Assembly: GCA_946479705.1 (NCBI GenBank)
Contig: CAMLHI010000173.1
Span: 1 to 5,431 of the forward strand
DNA: 5,431 bases
Direction: 5' to 3'
Source: an uncultured Oxalobacteraceae bacterium
Lineage (GTDB): Bacteria; Pseudomonadota; Gammaproteobacteria; Burkholderiales; Burkholderiaceae
In this document: piece after piece, positions 1 to 5,431 of the stretch
How the letters are laid out: the number at the start of each line of letters is the position of its first letter
Position numbering within the stretch: the first letter of the stretch is position 1
The notes under the pieces: model-generated
Seen by the model: the letters and a program-made list of their open reading frames with translations, nothing else
The model's database searches: none
What the model was told of the DNA's origin: nothing
Program-made: the position numbers and the translations under genes

Positions 1-47
1 GTGCACAGCGCACCCAGCATCAACAAGGCAGTCGGAAGCGTCTTCAT
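1..47 (-). CDS. N-terminus of a probable exported protein (partial, runs off left edge)
   Basis: Reading leftward from the ATG at 47-45, the frame stays open to the window edge and encodes MKTLPTALLMLGALC followed by an incomplete codon. A lysine at position 2 and a run of small and hydrophobic residues is the shape of a Sec signal peptide. The Cys at 15 is preceded by Ala-Leu, which is not a good lipobox, so signal peptidase I cleavage is more likely, but the cleavage site is outside the window. No Shine-Dalgarno sequence lies at normal distance; the nearest purine run (complement of 76-80) is about 28 nt upstream. A -10-like hexamer lies 6 nt before the ATG, so the gene may be read from a leaderless transcript. 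It shares its strand with the next gene at a 60-bp distance. The product cannot be named from 15 residues, and the start could lie elsewhere in this open frame. Confidence 0.45.
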   Translation of the reverse strand, partial: MKTLPTALLMLGALC

Positions 48-53
48 CCGAGC

Positions 54-59
54 ATCATA
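54..59 (-). promoter_or_regulatory. Candidate -10 element (TATGAT) for the leftmost gene
   Basis: On the minus strand TATGAT matches the sigma-70 -10 consensus at five of six positions. It ends 6 nt before the ATG at 47, so transcription would be expected to start at or within a base or two of the A of that codon. No convincing -35 hexamer is seen 16-18 nt upstream, so the call rests on the -10 match and its position. Confidence 0.3.
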
Positions 60-82
60 CCGCAGGTCTTCGCGCCCTCCGA

Positions 83-103
83 TTCGAATTGTCCACAATC
101 GAA
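83..103. repeat. Imperfect palindrome between two minus-strand genes
   Basis: TTCG-a-ATTGT-cc-ACAAT-CGAA forms two 9-bp arms with one extra A in the left arm and a 2-bp centre. It starts 5 bp beyond the stop codon of the four-cysteine protein gene and lies about 36 bp upstream of the leftmost gene's start. There is no T-run on the minus-strand 3' side and the loop is too tight for a classic intrinsic terminator. A protein-binding operator for the leftmost gene, or a weak 3'-end hairpin, are both possible. Nothing identifies the binding protein. Confidence 0.3.
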
Positions 104-107
104 ACAG

Positions 108-626
108 TCAATTTTCCGTGTAGGGCCCCAGGCATTTGCGTCCCGCGTCGGTGGCCGCCCTGTAGGCCGCTGCCTCGACGCCGGGCGCCCCGATATCGCC
201 CTTGTACACCACGCAGGCGCCGTCGCGGTCGAGGCGCGCCACGGCCACCAGTTCGCCGGGATCGCGCTGGTCGAGCCGGGTCAGGCGCACCAGCAGGGCG
301 GTGGGCATGGGATGGCCGCGGCGCGCGCCCATCACCCATTCGGCCTTCTGGCCCACCGAGGCGTAGCCGAGCGTGACCACTTCCCAGAACGCCAGCGGAT
401 ACACCGCCCGGTTGGGCGCGATCACGTCGACGCTGGTGTGGTCGTCGTCGTCGTGTACGGCCAGGCGGTAGCCGGCCACCCCGGCGCATTCGCGCGAGCT
501 GCCGCGCGGCGTCAAGTCGGTGGTGCGGCATTGTTTGCCGTACAGGTCGGAGTAGCGCACGGGCGCGGCGCGGACGGGGCAGGACAGCAGGGCGAGCGCG
601 CTCGCCACCAGGCAGATACGGACCAT
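108..626 (-). CDS. Conserved hypothetical secreted protein with four mature cysteines
   Basis: The 172-residue product begins with a signal sequence: Arg at 3, a hydrophobic stretch at about 4-16 and a VRA-A site that would be cut after Ala20 or Ala21. Leu-Leu-Ser-Cys at 13-16 resembles a weak lipobox, so a lipoprotein is a less likely alternative. The mature part has four cysteines (33, 47, 138, 165), consistent with two disulfides in the periplasm. It also has an acidic run of four Asp at 59-62, the patch YPLAFWEVVTLG (76-87) and a KAEW motif (94-97). The pattern (early Cys, a Cys-x-Gly-like turn with GYRL, a PL-x-WEVVT stretch, a late Cys-Leu near the C-terminus) looks like a small family of uncharacterised exported proteobacterial proteins. 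I recall the pattern but no function for it. The start is supported by a strong GAGGAGG ribosome-binding site. It is divergent from the HPP gene and upstream of another exported protein on the same strand. Confidence 0.8.
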   Translation of the reverse strand: MVRICLVASALALLSCPVRAAPVRYSDLYGKQCRTTDLTPRGSSRECAGVAGYRLAVHDDDDHTSVDVIAPNRAVYPLAFWEVVTLGYASVGQKAEWVMGARRGHPMPTALLVRLTRLDQRDPGELVAVARLDRDGACVVYKGDIGAPGVEAAAYRAATDAGRKCLGPYTEN

Positions 627-630
627 GAGG

Positions 631-637
631 CCTCCTC
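631..637 (-). promoter_or_regulatory. Ribosome-binding site (GAGGAGG) of the four-cysteine protein gene
   Basis: On the minus strand GAGGAGG lies 4 nt before the ATG at 626. It is the strongest Shine-Dalgarno match in the window and fixes this start against the longer alternative frame. The first GAGG can pair with the CCTC that separates the site from the ATG, so the site may be partly masked by a small hairpin spanning about 622-640. Confidence 0.6.
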
Positions 638-680
638 GGTTGGAATTCCCTCATGGTAAGAGTGCTACAGGTGTTTCCTA

Positions 681-711
681 TTGGCAAAACTCAAGGCGGA
701 TGCGTTGCCAA
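681..711. repeat. Inverted repeat TTGGCAA / TTGCCAA in the divergent intergenic region
   Basis: TTGGCAA at 681-687 and its exact reverse complement TTGCCAA at 705-711 are separated by 17 bp, with centres 24 bp apart. It lies between the divergent four-cysteine and HPP genes and its right arm overlaps the adjoining CCAAAAT/ATTTTGG palindrome. It could be a two-site operator or a stem in a long leader. No regulator is implied by the arms themselves. Confidence 0.35.
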
Positions 712-730
712 AATGCACAATTTTGGTGCG
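708..730. promoter_or_regulatory. NtrC-like operator palindrome upstream of the HPP gene
   Basis: CCAAAAT-gcaca-ATTTTGG (708-726) is a perfect 7-bp-arm inverted repeat. Overlapping it, positions 714-730 read TGCACAATTTTGGTGCG, which contains GCAC-N7-GTGC. That is the half-site arrangement of enterobacterial NtrC sites such as those at glnA, and the 17-mer differs from the idealised TGCACCATTATGGTGCA at three positions. The site is 24 bp before the chosen HPP start. No good sigma-54 -24/-12 element (TGGCAC-N5-TTGC) is seen on either side, so an activator role from a distance is not supported by this window. A repressor-type position overlapping the promoter is possible. The match is visible in the sequence; the identity of the binding protein is inference. 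Confidence 0.35.
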
Positions 731-744
731 TTTCCGGGGCCGGG

Positions 745-750
745 TATGGT
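745..750 (+). promoter_or_regulatory. Weak -10-like hexamer (TATGGT) before the HPP gene
   Basis: TATGGT matches the -10 consensus at four of six positions. TTGGTG at 723-728 (three of six) would serve as -35 with a 16-bp spacer and overlaps the NtrC-like palindrome. If real, transcription would start near 757, just inside the 754 start, which would favour translation from the ATG at 784. The match is weak and is recorded because it bears on the start choice. Confidence 0.2.
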
Positions 751-753
751 TTA

Positions 754-1965
754 ATGTCGGTCCTGTTGAACTCGCTTACCTCTATGTCGACCTCCGCTTC
801 CGGCTGGCTGGCCGCGCTGCTGCCGCCCGCCACCAACGCTTCCCGTACCGAACAATGGCGCGCCAGCGTGGGCGCCTTGCTGGGCTTGGGCCTCACCGGT
901 TTCCTGTGTTCCCTGTTGCACAATGACGTGGCCAGCTGGCTGGTCGGCCCGATCGGCGCCTCGGCGGTGCTGCTGTTTTGCCTGCCGGCCAGCCCCCTGG
1001 CCCAGCCCTGGTCCGTCGTCGGGGGCAACACCATCGCCGCCGTGGTGGGCGTCACCTGCGCCCAGCACATCGGCTCGCCGCTGGCGGCCGCGCCGCTCGC
1101 CTGCGCGCTGGCCATTGCCCTGATGTTCGTGCTGCGCTGCCTGCACCCGCCCGGCGGCGCCATCGCGCTGACGGCCGTGGTGGCCGGTCCGGCCGTGCTG
1201 GAAATGGGCTACCGTTTCGTGCTGGTACCGGTGGCGATCAATTCGGTGCTGATGGTGGGCGCCGCGCTGCTCTACAACAACCTGACCGGCCGGCGCTATC
1301 CGCACCGCCAGCAGGCCGCGCCCCAGCATCCGCACGCCACGGCCGACATCAACCCGAGTGCGCGCCTGGGTTTTACCAGCGAGGACCTGGACGTCGTGCT
1401 GGCGCGCTACGGCCAGGTGCTCGACGTCAGCCGCGACGACCTCGAAGACATCATCGCGGCCACCGAATCGCAGGCTTACACGCGCCGTTTCGGCGTGATT
1501 AGCTGCGGGCAGATCATGTCGCGCGATGTGGTGACCCTGGAATTTGCCACCGAACTGGGCGAAGCCTGGCGCCTGATGCGCCACCACCGCGTCCACGCAC
1601 TGCCGGTGATTAACCGCGCGCGCCGGGTGATCGGGATAGTCTCGCAGAGCGATTTCCTGGCCCACAGCGATATGGGCGACCCGTCCACCATCGGCACGCG
1701 CCTGCGCCATTTCCTCGGCAGGAGCGGGCGCACGCATTCGGAAAAGCCGGAAGTGGTGGGGCAGATCATGACGGCCAAGGTGACCACGGCCAGGATCGAT
1801 ACCCCGATCGTCGAATTGGTGCCGCTGATGGCCGATTCGGGCTTGCACCATATCCCCGTGGTGGACGGGGAAAACCGCTTCGCCGGCATCGTCACCCAGT
1901 CGGACCTGGTGGCGGCGCTGTATCAAAGCCGCCTGGCCGAGACGGCGCAGGCGGCGGTCGCTTGA
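754..1965 (+). CDS. HPP-family integral membrane protein with tandem CBS domains
   Basis: The 403-residue product has an N-terminal HPP-type membrane domain and a cytoplasmic CBS pair. Hydrophobic segments lie near residues 37-55, 61-78, 87-106, 111-129, 136-149 and 153-175. Family signatures are GPIGASAVLLF (65-75), SPLAQPW (80-86) with GGN (90-92), and LHPPGGA (130-136), which gives the family its name. A linker (about 183-250, including FTSEDLDVVLARYGQVLD) leads to CBS1 (about 251-304, beginning CGQIMSRDVV) and CBS2 (about 335-391, with QIMTAKV and HHIPVVD). CBS pairs usually bind adenine nucleotides and gate attached transporters. Plant-chloroplast and cyanobacterial HPP proteins have been linked to nitrite transport; whether this one carries nitrite is inference. 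The frame is open back to 625. I chose 754 because it keeps a short leader before the first conserved residues, but there is no clear Shine-Dalgarno sequence, and Met at 784 is almost as good. An NtrC-like palindrome lies just upstream. Confidence 0.92.
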   Translation: MSVLLNSLTSMSTSASGWLAALLPPATNASRTEQWRASVGALLGLGLTGFLCSLLHNDVASWLVGPIGASAVLLFCLPASPLAQPWSVVGGNTIAAVVGVTCAQHIGSPLAAAPLACALAIALMFVLRCLHPPGGAIALTAVVAGPAVLEMGYRFVLVPVAINSVLMVGAALLYNNLTGRRYPHRQQAAPQHPHATADINPSARLGFTSEDLDVVLARYGQVLDVSRDDLEDIIAATESQAYTRRFGVISCGQIMSRDVVTLEFATELGEAWRLMRHHRVHALPVINRARRVIGIVSQSDFLAHSDMGDPSTIGTRLRHFLGRSGRTHSEKPEVVGQIMTAKVTTARIDTPIVELVPLMADSGLHHIPVVDGENRFAGIVTQSDLVAALYQSRLAETAQAAVA

Positions 1966-1968
1966 GCG

Positions 1969-2658
<690 letters not shown>

Positions 2659-2688
2659 GGAGTGCGTCGCTAGGTCGGTAAAGGCGCT

Positions 2689-2694
2689 AGTGTA
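2689..2694 (-). promoter_or_regulatory. Candidate -10 element (TACACT) for the UPF0149 gene
   Basis: TACACT on the minus strand matches the -10 consensus at four of six positions and would start transcription near 2682, giving a leader of about 24 nt. No clear -35 is seen at normal spacing. It lies 11 bp from the oppositely facing -10 of the kinase gene, so the two promoters would overlap. Confidence 0.3.
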
Positions 2695-2705
2695 ACGCCT
2701 GCGCT

Positions 2706-2711
2706 TACAAT
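2706..2711 (+). promoter_or_regulatory. Candidate -10 element (TACAAT) giving a leaderless kinase mRNA
   Basis: TACAAT matches the -10 consensus at five of six positions and is followed by six bases (ACCGCG) and then the ATG at 2718. With normal -10 to start-site spacing, the first transcribed base would be the A of the ATG. No Shine-Dalgarno sequence is present before the start, in agreement with a leaderless message. No good -35 hexamer is visible at 16-18 bp. Confidence 0.4.
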
Positions 2712-2717
2712 ACCGCG

Positions 2718-3704
2718 ATGGAAAATCTGAATCACCCCTTTGCCGGCCTCGGCCCGGACTGCGTGCTCGACGCGCTCGACAGCGTCGATTTGCGCGGCGA
2801 CGGCCGCCTGCTCGCCCTCAACAGCTATGAAAACCGGGTCTACCAGGTCGGCATGGAGGAGGGGCCGCCGGTGGTGGTCAAGTTCTACCGGCCGCAGCGC
2901 TGGACCGATACCGCCATCCTCGAAGAGCACGCCTTCGTGGCCGAACTGGCCGAGCGCGAGATTCCCGTCGTGCCGGCGCTGACCATCGGCGCATCGACAC
3001 TTCACACGTTCCAGGATTTCCGCTTCGCCGTGTTCCCGCGCCGCGGCGGACGCGCGCCCGAGCTGGGCGACCCGGCCACCCTGGAATGGATCGGCCGTTT
3101 CATCGGACGCATCCACGCGGTAGGCGGCCTGAGCAATTTCACCGAACGGCCCGCGCTCGACATCGCCACCTTCGGCGTGGAGCCGCGCGATTATCTGCTG
3201 GCCAACAACTTCATCCCGCCCGAACTGCTGGCCGCCTGGACCAGCGTGGTGGCGCAGGCCTTGGATGGCGTGCGCCGCTGCTACGAACGGGCCGGCGCGT
3301 TCACATCGCTGCGCCTGCACGGCGATTGCCATGCCGGCAACGTGCTGTGGACCGACGACGGCCCGCATTTCGTCGACTTCGACGATAGCCGCAGCGGCCC
3401 GGCCATCCAGGACCTGTGGATGCTGCTCTCGGGCGAGCGCCACGAGATGGTGCGCCAGATGAGCGACGTACTGGCCGGCTACGAAGACTTTTGCGATTTC
3501 GACCCGCGCCAGCTCTACCTGGTCGAAGCCCTGCGCACCCTGCGCCTGATCCACTACTCGGCATGGCTGGCGCGGCGCTGGGACGACCCGGCCTTTCCCG
3601 CCGCCTTCCCATGGTTCAATACACAACGCTACTGGCAAGACCGCATCCTCGAACTGCGCGAGCAGATCGCCCTGATGGACGAAGCACCCCTGTGGCCGGT
3701 CTAA
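2718..3704 (+). CDS. srkA: Stress-response serine/threonine kinase, SrkA/RdoA (YihE) type
   Basis: The 328-residue product has the same length as E. coli SrkA and its landmark motifs. These are [11 protein letters not shown] (34-44) as nucleotide-binding loop, VVVKFYRP (52-59) with candidate ATP-binding Lys55, and EEHAFVAEL (69-77) with the glutamate that pairs with it. The catalytic loop [13 protein letters not shown] (199-211) carries Asp203 and Asn208, and the metal-binding segment [22 protein letters not shown] (218-239) carries Asp220/Asp222. This is the APH/choline-kinase-like fold. SrkA is a cytoplasmic kinase that, in E. coli, protects against stress-induced death and counteracts toxin MazF; its targets are not well known. 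In enterobacteria the gene is followed by dsbA; here the next gene encodes a coiled-coil protein, so that linkage is absent. The ATG at 2718 gives full length and no earlier in-frame start is attractive. Divergent from the UPF0149 gene. All catalytic residues are present, so the enzyme is probably active. Confidence 0.93.
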   Translation: MENLNHPFAGLGPDCVLDALDSVDLRGDGRLLALNSYENRVYQVGMEEGPPVVVKFYRPQRWTDTAILEEHAFVAELAEREIPVVPALTIGASTLHTFQDFRFAVFPRRGGRAPELGDPATLEWIGRFIGRIHAVGGLSNFTERPALDIATFGVEPRDYLLANNFIPPELLAAWTSVVAQALDGVRRCYERAGAFTSLRLHGDCHAGNVLWTDDGPHFVDFDDSRSGPAIQDLWMLLSGERHEMVRQMSDVLAGYEDFCDFDPRQLYLVEALRTLRLIHYSAWLARRWDDPAFPAAFPWFNTQRYWQDRILELREQIALMDEAPLWPV

Positions 3705-3764
3705 ACGGCGAATAGCGGCGCTTTTGCGCGTCTGCTTGGCGCGATGGGAAATGTGTTGCTGCAC

Positions 3765-3770
3765 GATAAT
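3765..3770 (+). promoter_or_regulatory. Candidate -10 element (GATAAT) for the coiled-coil gene
   Basis: GATAAT matches the -10 consensus at five of six positions in an AT-richer patch between the kinase and coiled-coil genes. Transcription would start near 3777, leaving a leader of about 42 nt that includes the ribosome-binding site. No clear -35 lies at the right spacing (TTGGCG at 3736-3741 is too far, with a 23-bp spacer), so an activator may be needed or the hexamer may be chance. Confidence 0.35.
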
Positions 3771-3805
3771 TGTTCCTGAGCCATCCCGTTCGGGGGACGG
3801 CAAAC

Positions 3806-3809
3806 GGAG
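3806..3809 (+). promoter_or_regulatory. Ribosome-binding site (GGAG) of the coiled-coil gene
   Basis: GGAG ends 9 nt before the ATG at 3819, an acceptable spacing. It supports 3819 as the start of a gene that would otherwise be easy to miss because its stop codon is outside the window. Confidence 0.5.
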
Positions 3810-3818
3810 CGAACACAC

Positions 3819-5431
3819 ATGGAATACGAGCAAGCCCAGCAGGCCGACGCCCAGAGCAGCATCGAAGCGGCCGCCACCCCGGCGCCGGTCGAACGCGCGC
3901 AAGCCGAGATGCGCGCCATCCAGGAAGCCATCGCCCGTCTGGAAGCTGAAGCGAAAGCCTCCTGCGCCGCCGAAAGCCGCGCCCACGCCGAAGCGCACGC
4001 CCGCGCCCTGGCCGACCAGCGCGCCGCCATGGATGCCGCCGCCGCTGCCGCCGCGCTGCTCAATGCCCAGGCCTCCGAAGACGCCATCGAAGCCAACCGC
4101 GAACGCCTCGAATCGCTGCGCGCGGCCGCCCAGGCCAGCGTCGACAAGCTCGAAGCGGTGCGCCAGGAAACGGCCGAACTGCGCGCCCGCGTGGCCGCCG
4201 ACACCGAAATCAAGCTGGCTGCCGAAGCGCGCCTGAAGGTCGAGGAAGAATCGCGCCGCCGCGCCTCGGAACAGGCCGAAGCCGAAGCCGTGCTGGCGCG
4301 CGCAGCGGCCAAGGCTGCCGAAGAATTGCTGGTACATACCGAACAGGCGCGCCTGCAGGCCGTCGAACGCGTCGCCGCCGTCCACGCCGCCAAGGAAGAA
4401 GTACTGCACATCGCCAGCGCCGACGCGCGCCTGGCCGTGCTGGCGCGCGAGCGCGAGCGCCAGGCCAAGGGTGCCCGCCACACCGCCGAACTGCTGGCCG
4501 AAGCCGAAGCCGAAGCGCTCGAACTGACCGTGCAGCGCGAAAAGGCCGACCAGGTTGCGCTGGCATCGGCCTTCGCCCGCGCCCAGGCCGAAGCGCGCGC
4601 GCTGGAAGAAGCCCGCGCGCTGGCCCACATCGAACAGGAACGCGAAGCCATCGCCCTCGCGCATGCCGAATCCGAACGGGTGGCCGCCAAATCCATCTCG
4701 CTGCGCCTGCAGTCGGAAAAAGCCTTGCGTGAGGCGGCGCTGCAGCGCGAGCGCGTCGAGCAGATGGCGGCCGTCAGCGCCGAAGCGCGGCGCGACGCCG
4801 AAGCCCGCATTCTCGCCGCTACCGAAGCGCGCATCGCGGTCGACCGCCAGCTGCGCGAAGTGGCGCTGGTGCGCGCCCAGGCCGAGCAGGAAGCGGCCAG
4901 CCAGGAACAGGCCCGCATCGAAGCCGAAGCGCTGGCGGCCGACAAGGCGCGCGAACGCGCCGCCGCCGACGAAGCGGCCGCCGCCGCCGCCGTGCTGCAC
5001 ATGGACGAACAACAGCGCGCCCGCGCGCTGGCCGAGGAACGCGCTGCGCTGGCCAAAGCCGCCGCCGCCGCCGCGGCCGAACAGAACGCCGCCGACCAGG
5101 CAGCGGTTGCAGCGATCTCCGAACAGGTCGAACTGCAGCGCCAGGCGGCGCAACTGGCCGCCGACAAAGCCGCCCGGGCCGAAGCCCTGGCGCAGGCCGA
5201 ACGCGAACATGCGCTGGCCGAGGAAATCGCCTTGGTCGGTTTACAGGAAAAGCTGGAAGCCGAGCAAGCGCTGGCCAAGGCTGCCAAGGCACGCGCCGAC
5301 GCCGAACTGGAACAGGCCGAACTCCTGCGCCAGCAAGCCGAGGCCGAACGCCAGCTGGAGCAGGCGCAACTGGCCGAGATCGAAGCGACCCGGGTGATTG
5401 CCGAACAAAGCGCCCGCGAAGCCGCCGAGAA
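3819..5431 (+). CDS. Giant Ala/Glu/Arg-rich coiled-coil protein (partial, runs off right edge)
   Basis: The frame opens at ATG 3819 (MEYEQAQQADAQSSIEAAAT) and has no stop through 5431, giving 537 residues plus two bases. No signal peptide or membrane segment is present, so the visible part is cytoplasmic. The only prolines are at 21 and 23. After them come more than 500 residues dominated by Ala, Glu, Arg, Gln and Leu, with one Cys (49), one Phe (252), one Tyr (3), no Trp and only two Gly (218, 474). This is the composition of a very long continuous alpha-helix, probably a coiled coil; at 1.5 angstroms per residue the visible part would be roughly 75 nm. Alanine runs include a stretch of seven near 5058-5078. 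I recognise no named family. It recalls alanine-rich helical rods such as the TolA stalk or bacterial filament-forming coiled coils, but sequence of this composition matches many proteins by bias alone. It is downstream of the kinase, same strand, with its own likely promoter. Functional domains, if any, must be beyond the window. Confidence 0.85.
   Translation, partial: MEYEQAQQADAQSSIEAAATPAPVERAQAEMRAIQEAIARLEAEAKASCAAESRAHAEAHARALADQRAAMDAAAAAAALLNAQASEDAIEANRERLESLRAAAQASVDKLEAVRQETAELRARVAADTEIKLAAEARLKVEEESRRRASEQAEAEAVLARAAAKAAEELLVHTEQARLQAVERVAAVHAAKEEVLHIASADARLAVLARERERQAKGARHTAELLAEAEAEALELTVQREKADQVALASAFARAQAEARALEEARALAHIEQEREAIALAHAESERVAAKSISLRLQSEKALREAALQRERVEQMAAVSAEARRDAEARILAATEARIAVDRQLREVALVRAQAEQEAASQEQARIEAEALAADKARERAAADEAAAAAAVLHMDEQQRARALAEERAALAKAAAAAAAEQNAADQAAVAAISEQVELQRQAAQLAADKAARAEALAQAEREHALAEEIALVGLQEKLEAEQALAKAAKARADAELEQAELLRQQAEAERQLEQAQLAEIEATRVIAEQSAREAAE

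Larger units (their letters stand above)
3705..3818 (+). other. Intergenic spacer between the kinase and coiled-coil genes
   Basis: These 114 bp hold the candidate -10 and ribosome-binding site of the coiled-coil gene. A short GCGC-TTTT-GCGC hairpin potential just after the kinase stop has no T-tract and is not a convincing terminator, so read-through from the kinase into the coiled-coil gene is possible. An 11-codon frame (3744-3779) has no ribosome-binding site and is not called. Confidence 0.5.

Noticed and set aside
441..452. (GTC)4 microsatellite encoding four Asp in the four-cysteine protein
   Set aside because: Too short to expect slippage, and easily explained by an acidic patch.
55..687. 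210-codon minus-strand frame overlapping the four-cysteine protein gene in another frame
   Set aside because: Arg/Pro-rich product without signal peptide, and the strong ribosome-binding site at 631-637 belongs to the 172-residue frame.
681..697. Sigma-54-like -24/-12 promoter near TTGGCA
   Set aside because: The GG at 683-684 is not followed by GC at the required spacing; positions 695-696 read GG.
751..1926. 391-codon minus-strand frame opposite the HPP gene
   Set aside because: The plus-strand product has unmistakable HPP and CBS motifs; the opposite frame gives His/Arg/Gln-rich sequence without motifs.
3711..3732. Possible intrinsic terminator after the kinase gene
   Set aside because: Only a GCGC stem around TTTT and no following T-tract.
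3744..3779. Possible 11-residue leader peptide (MGNVLLHDNCS) before the coiled-coil gene
   Set aside because: No ribosome-binding site, no attenuator structure downstream, and the candidate -10 lies inside it.
2670..5210. Very long open frame of 846 codons on the minus strand across the kinase and coiled-coil genes
   Set aside because: It is antisense to a clear kinase and to the coiled-coil gene. Its Gly/Phe/Arg-rich product is what the reverse complement of GCC/GAA/CGC-rich coding DNA gives, and it shows no domain.
3701..5287. 528-codon Ser/Ala/Arg-rich minus-strand frame
   Set aside because: Another antisense shadow of the coiled-coil gene; low-complexity product and no domain.
4555..5397. 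280-codon plus-strand frame inside the coiled-coil gene
   Set aside because: Out-of-frame Pro/Arg/Lys-rich shadow; the frame from 3819 is continuous through this whole region with uniform codon use.

Overview
The window is GC-rich DNA with strongly G/C-biased third codon positions. Its proteins (an HPP-CBS membrane protein, a UPF0149/YecA-like SEC-C protein and an SrkA-type kinase) look most like those of Betaproteobacteria, probably Burkholderiales of the Oxalobacteraceae/Massilia type. That placement is from sequence feel only; no search was run. There is no sign of mobile elements, CRISPR, tRNA or rRNA. Intergenic gaps are short, the longest being about 127 bp.

Layout, left to right. (1) On the minus strand, the first 15 or so codons of a probable exported protein run off the left edge (1-47). 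(2) A complete minus-strand gene follows for a small secreted four-cysteine protein (108-626). (3) A 127-bp divergent intergenic region (627-753) carries nested inverted repeats, one of which closely resembles an NtrC operator. (4) A plus-strand gene encodes an HPP-family membrane protein with two CBS domains (754-1965). (5) Convergent to it, with a 3-bp gap, is a minus-strand UPF0149/YecA-like gene ending in a SEC-C metal-binding motif (1969-2658). (6) A 59-bp divergent spacer separates it from a plus-strand SrkA/RdoA/YihE-type stress-response kinase gene (2718-3704). (7) After a 114-bp gap, a plus-strand gene starts at 3819 and is still open at the right edge. It encodes at least 537 residues of almost uninterrupted Ala/Glu/Arg/Gln-rich helix, a giant coiled-coil protein of unknown function. 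Long open frames on the opposite strand of regions 6 and 7 are antisense shadows.

The genes do not form an obvious single pathway; they look like a chromosomal housekeeping neighbourhood. The points most worth following are the truncated coiled-coil gene, the NtrC-like palindrome in front of the HPP gene (HPP proteins have been linked to nitrite transport in cyanobacteria and chloroplasts), and two genes whose only visible promoter element sits exactly where it would give leaderless mRNA.
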